From Dysidea avara (taxonomy: Eukaryota; Porifera; Demospongiae; Dictyoceratida; Dysideidae): a stretch of DNA of 64,000 nt. The notes under the pieces are model-generated. The model saw nothing but the letters and a program-made list of their open reading frames with translations. It was not told the DNA's origin and ran no database searches. The stretch spans positions 3,832,001-3,896,000 of the forward strand of contig NC_089274.1 in assembly GCF_963678975.1 (NCBI RefSeq). Reading direction: 5' to 3'. Numbering within the stretch: position 1 is the first letter of the stretch; each line of letters begins with the position of its first letter. Of the stretch, positions 56,761 to 64,000 are shown in pieces. A program made the position numbers and the translations under genes.

Positions 56761-59700
56761 ATGGTCATGAGTGTGGTAAGTATTGGAGAATTTGTGAACA
56801 ACTATGACGTGCTGACGTGGTCTGAGGACCAGCGGATCGCCTTGACACTCCCGCGATTTGTTTACATCTATGTATCCTTCACGACCCGGTTGTTCTATTA
56901 GAATATCTAGTAAATATCATCCTTAACTAATAACAGAATATGGTGAGCGGGTTACGCTGCAAGGAAGGAGCTGGAAATGACAAGGAGCCACTAATGAGTG
57001 TGAATATGGCGACAATGCCGACAGATTTGGAGTCCGCAGATGTAGGCGTTGTCTTACCAGATCCAAAGACGGAAGGTATGAGTGTTCAGAAATAACTTAT
57101 AATACTGGTCTTGTATCCCATCCCAGTATGCACCACTGCACCTCTTTTTTTTTTTAATTCAGTGAGAATTGTTAATGGTTGAGGCATTCACACTACACAT
57201 GTTTGTTGTTTCATTTTTGTTTTATGATTACTTGATAAGTTTGTGTTAATTTCACAAGACCTATAATATATCACTTGTAATATTAAATCAAGACTGAAAA
57301 GTGAACTACAAAGAAAGGTCAACCCAAGCCAAGTGTGACTTGATCCACAGTCATATGTGCATGTCAACACTCAACCCAAGTGCCACCACTATCATGTGTG
57401 TGTCTTATTCTGTGAATGCTATCCCACTAGGGACCTGTGAGGAGGCTTAAAGCCTGAGTCAGAGCATGTAGCTGAAACGTCAATAATGTCCCAGTGGTGA
57501 CTTGATCACCCGTAGCATGTGGTCTAGGCATGCGCCAGAGGAGCCATCTGTCTTACTTAGGCATCGAGTCACTCTGCTTGTTTTAAAAGTCCTCCAAATA
57601 GCAAACACTATGTAGCCTGTATAAGGCACTAAGGGAGCTCAAAGAAATAAGGTTCAGCAGAAAGGGAAAAAAAAAAACGTCCCAAGGCTGGAGTTTCCAT
57701 ATGCCAGGATGCCAGGCAGTTGCCATAGAAATGGCCACTGGGTAATAATTCTGATGTTTTATATATGGTTCAGTTTCTGAAACAGCAATTTCAACCCTTT
57801 AATCCAACTCATAGCATCCAACTGGAATTGTACTTAGATACTTGGCTGCAAGCTTGGCAAGTCATTAATTATGTATGGTTCTGTTAGTTTTTTTTCTTTA
57901 TGGTAGTCTTGTTACAGTGTGTAAAGAAAGTTGTCTTGTTTGGGTCAGTATTCAAGTCACTCACTATGTTACCCAACCCCAGTGATGTAATATACACCGG
58001 TCATTCGTCCAAACTTATTTTTTTAGTAAACATGTTTGGTGTATGTACATATATTATATGAATTCATTGTTTATAGTGAAAGCTCCTATCATGAAACGAT
58101 TTTGTGACCAGAAATATTCCAAGTCAATTGGGAATGTATTCAAAATGTCACAATGGACGCCGATTGGCTGCAGTTTACATGGAGGGTAATTTGCATATGT
58201 GTATGTAGAACTAACTTTGTGTAACTTCAATTTATAAATGAAGGGCATACATAGACAAAATTTTGTGAATTTGTTGGGAAAAAGATTTTAAAATTTTGTA
58301 CTAGAGACAGTGTTCTAGTGGTGATTAATTACTAACATGACATAGTCAACAAAGCTTCGAAGCTTCAGTAACTTCCTTGCAAGATACTTCAGAGGGTAAT
58401 ATTTGACCTTTGTTCCAGCCCTACTACATAGCAGACACTCCTTTATTTCCATAAATCCATTGATTTCTTTGTATCTGTAGGTGCTTATTAACGTGTTTGA
58501 TGGGTGGAGGTCATGTGATCCTATTTGCCCCACCCCGTTCATTTGGATTACAGTGGAAGAAGGTGGGTCAATTCATTACTTGTATAACGATGAAATCAGG
58601 TCACCACTTGGGTTGAAAGTTTCTGAGTGACTATATTAAGCACATCACTTTTACAGTATTTTAAAATCACCACTATATAGCAGTGATTTTATTATACCGT
58701 GACCAGTTCTCATTGTGTGTGAGTGAGTGTGTCTGTGTGTGTGATATGGACATGCATTCATGCATACCTCCATTAGCTAAAATTCTTGCTATTATGCACA
58801 TGTATATCAGTGTATGTATCAGTGCTTTTATTCTGCAGATCAAGACATTATCTGAGACACTACACGATCACTGGAAGGAGACATGTTATGGTGACCCACC
58901 GCCGTGCAAACATGCCTTTTATGATTTGGACAAACGACGTGAACTGTTACATATAACAACATTTTTATGGCTCCCACACATTATCAGAAGTCCAGAAACA
59001 TCAGCCATAATTTTAGTTGTTACTACGGAGAGCAGACATGTAGTCTTTCTTCGTTGTGTTTTCAATCTTTTGCAAGGGTAATACCCTTCTATAAATTGGT
59101 GCAATGTTTGATCATGTTGCTTGTAGGGGAATCACCTGCAGTGTTGATCACATGATCAAGCTTCCTGATAATCCTTGGGGGCAGGGCTGCAAGTTAGCAT
59201 GTATGAAGCACGATGATGGTAAGTCAGTTAGCACAATGTAACTACACCTGTAGATACGCATATAGAAATTTTTTGAGGGACAATTTTTGTGAATTTTGTC
59301 ATATAAGCGTACAAAGTTTTAACCAAAAATTTAATGTGTAAATTTTTGTTCCCAAACGATCTGCGTGTGTGCAAAGCAGTTTTTTTAAATCCATGCTCAT
59401 TGTGAACTCTTCCTTTTTGGTGGTGCTATACAGTGGAACAAGTCTTCCTGTTGGGTGTATTGGGTAGGTCACTTTTGTACACGAACAACTGATTAAGGGT
59501 AGCTGATAACCATTATGTGAAGTTCATTGTGGAACATGTGCAGTCATAAATTTTTTTATAAGTGGATTTTTCTCTAGTATGAAGAAGTGTTTGTGTATGT
59601 TTTTGCAGAATTCAGTGTTTGTTTTCACGTATTTTGGCTGTGTTCAGTGCTTTTGCAAGAGGACATGTTGCTCTGGGAACATTGTGTATATAATATTATC

Positions 59701-62700
59701 CCCCAGTACTGAATTGGCTTTATTGAGTACATCTTGGCTATGTTTGTGACTTACTTTGTAACTGCTGTATAGATGAAAACTTCACAGATTAAGTTGAACA
59801 GATTAAGTTGAATGTGAATGTAGCTGGCTATTCACCAAAGTTTTTATAGTACAATGTAATGTTCTTATTGTTTGCTTCACTGTAAGCAAGATGAAAACTT
59901 CACAGATTAAGTTGAACATGAATGTAGCTGGCTATTCACCAAAGTTTCTATAGTACAATGTAATGTTCTTATTGTTTGCTTCACTGTAATCAAGATGAAA
60001 ACTTCACAGATTAAGTTGAACGTGAATGTAGCTGGCTATTCACCAAAGTTTCTATAGTACAATGTAATGTTCTTTTTGTTTGCTTCACTGTAATCATATT
60101 TTTTTGTGTGTGTGTGTTACATTTCAGATATATTTTTAACTGTTGGATGTGCTAATGGAGATGTGTATCTGCTGTTAGTGGGCATAGCTGGTGCAGATAT
60201 CAGCTACGCCGACATCCAGCCACACCCGGTCATAGATGGGAGTGACGGTATCCCAGTGATTACAATGGCGTGGGGGAGAGGCTTTCCAGTATGTGTTTGT
60301 GTGTGTGTGTGATGTATGCTTTTTTTTTTGTCGGGTTTAGGCAGCTGATCATTGTTCTCTGGTGATAGCTAAGAATCAGCTGATTCTGGTGGTACACATT
60401 CCATTAATGGGTGGGGATATTACCATGCATGGAGTTGTCGAGGGCCATATACTACCTAGCTCGGGGTTAGCAACACTACCAAGTGGACGATTTATAAGTT
60501 GTAGTAGAGATAAAAGTGTTGTAGAATTCTCATCAAGTGAGTAGAGACCTAGCATCACACACACACACACAATGTATTGTAACTATTTTCTAATTTTCCT
60601 TTTAGATTTTATTTGTGGTAAGGCTCCTAAACAAACTAACACAGAATTTCAAATAATCACATCAAGACAAATTGAAGTTGACCTGAAGGGTGAACCAATA
60701 GGAGTGGCCACATCACATAATGGACTGTTTGTTGCTGTTGTAGAACTGTAAGCAGACAAGTACACACACAATGGAGCATTATATTGGTACCCTGTAAGAC
60801 AAGGCACTATGAGTTACGTAGATGTTCCATATGCAAGTAATGGGCTACTACAGTGGAACCTGTCTAAGCCAGTCACCTTCAGGCCAAAATTTCTTGGTCT
60901 TAATAGGCAGGTGGCTGCTTTGACAGGTGGATTAGTGTATAATGTCTCTTTTGGGGAATTAATAGCTGTCCCTTATAGAGAGGTGACTGTTAAGACAGGT
61001 TCCACTGTGTATACATCTGCTAAAGTTTCTGACCTTATTATGCCTTAGGTAGGCCATTTTGAATATTCATTACTGGTCAGTTTAAACAAGTCGGTGACCT
61101 TATTTTGTAGTGAACTGATCACAATAGTGCTGTTGATACCCTACTGCACATATCGAAAGTGCTGAATCAACATTTTAATGGTTTGCAAATAAGTTATGCT
61201 GCTTTTACTACAGTTGACTAAACTATAATCCCCTCCTGTTTATGGTATCATTTAATCTATGACTGTAATGACAGTGGAACTTGTCTAAAGCCAATCCCCT
61301 CTTGACCTTAGTAGAAGCAGATGGCAGGTGGACTAGTACATAAACTTCTCACTTGGGGAACTTAAAGTTGGCCTTTTTACATAGGTAGCTACTTAGATAG
61401 GTTTCACTGTACGCACAATAGCAGTAACTGGTATAGCACGTGTGTGTCTGGTTGTTTCCTCAGGTATGAAGGTGTCCATAATTTAGCACATTCACAGTGT
61501 AAGGTATGTATGTAGCATGGTTGTAGCGTAGAGGGAAATTCAGAGGGGTTTATAGCTTTCTTCTGTGTAGCAATTTCATATTTATTAGTTTTGAAGGTAG
61601 CCCTATTAATAAAGTTTATTGAACTTCCTGTGTAGATCCATTTTGTTAAGTTGATTAGTGAATGGAGTGATCTGATTGGCTGTTACCAAGAGCTAGTAGC
61701 CATGGAAACACCACTGTACCTGTGTTGGGATGTGTTTGAATCACTGAGACAGTTACTACGCATTGACATTGGCCAGAATGTTAATACTTTGCTGTCCGCT
61801 AAAGTGTTAAAGTATGTCCATTAATTATGAAACTTGTGGCACATTTATCAACAACCAGGCCAGAGGGAAACAACTTCTACTGCTTGCAGTTAGCACGGAT
61901 GGTGGTAGCATACTGTGAACACAAAGACATCGGTGGAATAGAAAATGTTATGATAACAATAATGCTACTGTGTGCTTGTTTGATATTTGTTATGTGTAGT
62001 TTAAACTGGATGGACTGGACTGTCACATGATAAAGAATCACATTGTCACTTGCTTAACTAGCTGGATCAGCCACTCAGAATCTAATAACAATCATGCAGG
62101 TAAGAACAGATATTTATCCATGAAAGGAGCTAGAATGAAATTATCAACACACCCCCAATAGCAGTTTCCTTTAGAGTGAAACCTGTGTATTAAGGACATC
62201 TTGGGACAGACCAAGTGTCAAGGTGTCCAGGTCAGTTTAATAGTTTCCATACTGAGGGATACATTGGGACCATTACCTAGTGTCCATTATGGAGGTGTCC
62301 CTCATTTTCAAGTGTCCTGATTAACAGGTTCCACTGTATATTTATGTATGCAGCACCTGGTGACCTGTCAAAATTGTTGTTGCCAACTGTTACGTGTAAC
62401 TTAGTCACTCTGCACCATCTAAACTGGCTTTTGCACATTTTGTATACAAAATGTGCTTATGTTAAAGTCTGAAACTGACAGGTCTCATTTTTGTAGATCT
62501 ATTGTCACTCAATTAGTCATGTACATTATTGACTTGTTCTATCTCATCACATTTAACAGATTTAGTAATCATTAACAACATGATAGGATGGCTACAAGTG
62601 AATGGAACAGTGGATGATGAACTACTGGAAAAGGAGGTGTGTCTTGTGCATAGTGTACTTCCAGTTGACAGGAAATTGTGACGAAAAGGAAAAGTTGACG

Positions 62701-63734
62701 AATACGCACATATGAATAAGATATCGCATACTTTTAAGGGCGCTTATGGACGTTCGACAAATTTAATTGGTATCAACCTTTTCTTTCGTCAAAATCTCCT
62801 GTCGTACAGTAACATTTGAATTGTGAGCAAAATTATGTCAAGGTTGACATTTATGGTTTGTTGATCTATTGTTTTGCTATTAATCCCAAGTCTCAAAATC
62901 ATTCAGATACTGTATAGCCTAAATATTTTGAGGGGGAAATTTTTTGCTGATTTTGCGGTTTTGGAGCTTATCAGTGTAAATTTTATCCTTGAAACATTTA
63001 GACCTCCATATACCATATAGCCAAAATATTTCGAGGGACAAAATTTTTGATGTTAAAATAAAATTTTTGTGCATTTGCAAACAATCCCATATCTTCCATT
63101 ATTTACTCTTAGTAATATATGAAGGTAAAAAAACTTTCAAGGATTAAATTTTCACTGTTAACTACAAAAAGCAACCCCCTCGGCTATATGGTAGTGTAAT
63201 ACATTTTGGGAGTGTTTGCAAATCCATTGAAAAAATTTTTTTAGCAACATTGCTCAACCTCAAAAAATTTGGCCCTTGAAATATTTAGGCTATACAGTAA
63301 GCCCTTGACTATCTCTTAAGGATGTTGATATTATTTATCCTCCTAGGTGGTGACTAGATTAAACAGTTTACAATGTACAGTTTCTCGTCAACAATGTCCT
63401 GTCTGTGGGGACCAGTTAACATGGCAATCACACAACTCTTTACAATGCTCCAACAAGCACTCATGGAGTAAGAGAATACATTACCTTGCTTTAACAATTT
63501 TTGATTTCTCATTTAGACAGTTGTATGTTCACTTGCACAGCATTGCACGATCCTACTGGTAACCGCTGTACGCAATGTGGCGCCAGCGCGATAAATATTA
63601 GAAGCCAAGGTAGTAAATAATTTTGTATGCGTGAAAGAAAGTTTCTTCCTGCAGGCTTCCAGGAGTCAACACTAGTAAGTCTAACAGAGCGACACGACTG
63701 TATTCTGTGCGGCGGATCACTATCAAGTTTATGA
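56761..63734 (+). CDS. GTF3C4: TFIIIC 90-kDa subunit (GTF3C4)
   Basis: Seventeen exons join to 681 residues (human 822): 56761-56871, 56937-57075, 58077-58185, 58481-58562, 58839-59077, 59127-59218, 60128-60288, 60341-60536, 60606-60747, 61464-61503, 61636-61811, 61859-61946, 62000-62099, 62560-62636, 63347-63467, 63517-63609, 63655-63734. An in-frame stop just upstream supports the start at 56761. The N-terminal half is a WD-like propeller: YDVLTWSEDQRIALTLPR matches human LAWSEDHRVSV, and SQWTPIGCSLHGGCLL matches SWSPMGCDANGRCLL. The C-terminus is the TFIIIC zinc domain, CPVCGDQLTW, CSNKHSW, CTQCGAS and CILCGGS. TFIIIC binds tRNA and 5S gene promoters and recruits TFIIIB for RNA polymerase III. 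The protein is about 140 residues shorter than human, mostly in the poorly conserved linker. Introns 11 and 12 are only 47 and 53 nt. Introns 6, 9 and 13-14 hold tandem and inverted repeats. Confidence 0.87.
59771..60096. repeat. Tandem repeat, three units of about 104-118 bp
   Basis: Units start AGATGAAAACTTCACAGATT at 59771, 59889 and 59993. The first has an internal 12-bp duplication (CAGATTAAGTTGAA-type). Units are almost identical, so the array is young. It ends about 30 bp before the GTF3C4 exon at 60128. Confidence 0.9.
60850..61008. mobile_element. MITE-like element, ACAGTGGAAC family
   Basis: Left end ACAGTGGAACCTGTCTAAG, right end TTAAGACAGGTTCCACTGT, near-perfect 19-bp inverted repeats. 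Non-coding; in GTF3C4 intron 9. Confidence 0.8.
61271..61410. mobile_element. MITE-like element, ACAGTGGAAC family
   Basis: Left end ACAGTGGAACTTGTCTAAAG, right end TTAGATAGGTTTCACTGT. The interior resembles the copy at 60850 (GCAGGTGGACTAGT against GACAGGTGGATTAGT). Confidence 0.7.
62175..62338. mobile_element. MITE-like element, ACAGTGGAAC family, GTGTCC subtype
   Basis: Left end AGTGAAACCTGTGTATTAAG, right end GATTAACAGGTTCCACTGTA. The interior has several GTGTCC/GGACA blocks. Related GTGTCC-rich stretches occur at about 16790-16915 and 34645-34830. Confidence 0.65.
62911..63299. mobile_element. TIR element with a second element nested inside
   Basis: Outer ends TACTGTATAGCCTAAATATT (62911) and AATATTTAGGCTATACAGTA (to 63299) are inverted repeats. 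An inner element with ends TACCATATAGCC (63006) and GGCTATATGGTA (to 63193) interrupts it. Both belong to related families; the inner one inserted later. Lies in GTF3C4 intron 14. Confidence 0.75.
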
Positions 63735-63829
63735 TAAATATGTCAATATATTATATATTTTACTTTTAAAAATTTTTATACGATAAATTACATAGATAAT
63801 GAACATGAACAATCTGTAATATACAAATC

Positions 63830-63948
63830 TCATTTTATCATACATGTAATCATGGTATAGCGGGGTATCATCAGTCTTAGATTTATCTCGTCACTTCTTC
63901 GTCCTGTACGACTCGGCGTCTCCTGCTTCCGTTTACTTCTCCGCATCA
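63830..63948 (-). CDS. Possible terminal exon of a minus-strand gene
   Basis: A consensus-like acceptor (GTTTTTTAG|TGATGC) is followed by a 39-codon open frame with a strongly basic start (MRRSKRKQETPSRTGRRSDE) and a stop at 63830. Position and direction would make it convergent with GTF3C4, as elsewhere in this window. No family recognised; it may be chance. Confidence 0.28.
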
Positions 63949-64000
63949 CTAAAAAACGATAAAGCATGCGATTCTTTGTAAAAACAAGCTGTTAGTGTAT

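Noticed and set aside
59771-60096. CRISPR-like array
   Set aside because: Units are directly adjacent with no spacers, and the DNA is clearly animal.

Overview
The window is animal nuclear DNA from a compact genome. Genes are packed head-to-head or tail-to-tail. Many introns are only 47-90 bp, with GT-AG borders. Introns and spacers are full of short inverted-repeat elements, GT microsatellites and a little LINE/LTR debris. The gene set (kinetochore, GATOR2, TFIIIC, F-BAR/SH3 and MRH-receptor genes plus a TKL-kinase/Kelch fusion) points to an early-branching metazoan. A demosponge such as Amphimedon is my best guess; this is inference. Homologies come from remembered protein families, not from a search. 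Exon structures were built by hand from splice sites, reading phase and family alignment.

Layout. 1-1622 (-): first two coding exons of a ceramide synthase that runs off the left edge. 1740-7210 (+): SPC25 kinetochore subunit, sharing a 117-bp promoter with the ceramide synthase. 7344-18542 (-): complete 16-exon NOSTRIN-like F-BAR/SH3 gene, tail-to-tail with SPC25. 18714-33920 (+): complete 31-exon MIOS (GATOR2) gene, head-to-head with NOSTRIN; its 4.7-kb intron 18 carries a broken antisense Ty3/Gypsy-type element. 34357-39293 (-): complete 9-exon SARNP gene, tail-to-tail with MIOS. 39294-42506: gene-poor spacer. 42507-44825 (-): two-exon protein kinase fused to Kelch repeats. 46747-52291 and 52468-56655 (-): two tandem paralogues of a mannose-6-phosphate-receptor-like type I membrane protein; a 200-bp assembly gap (49175-49374) lies in an intron of the first. 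56761-63734 (+): complete 17-exon GTF3C4 (TFIIIC 90-kDa) gene, head-to-head with the second receptor gene. A doubtful terminal exon lies at the right edge.

The genes do not form one pathway; several close pairs share short bidirectional promoters. One receptor gene has an exact CLEAR-type site (GTCACGTGAC) just upstream, which fits a lysosomal role. The SPC25/ceramide synthase promoter has an E2F-like site and a TCACGTGA box.

The most unusual signal is a transposon-like family with CAAGAG...CTCTTG ends and exact 7-bp target duplications. It occurs at 927 bp (9533-10459), 34 bp (39394-39427) and 25 bp (47419-47443); the two tiny copies are almost nothing but the two ends.
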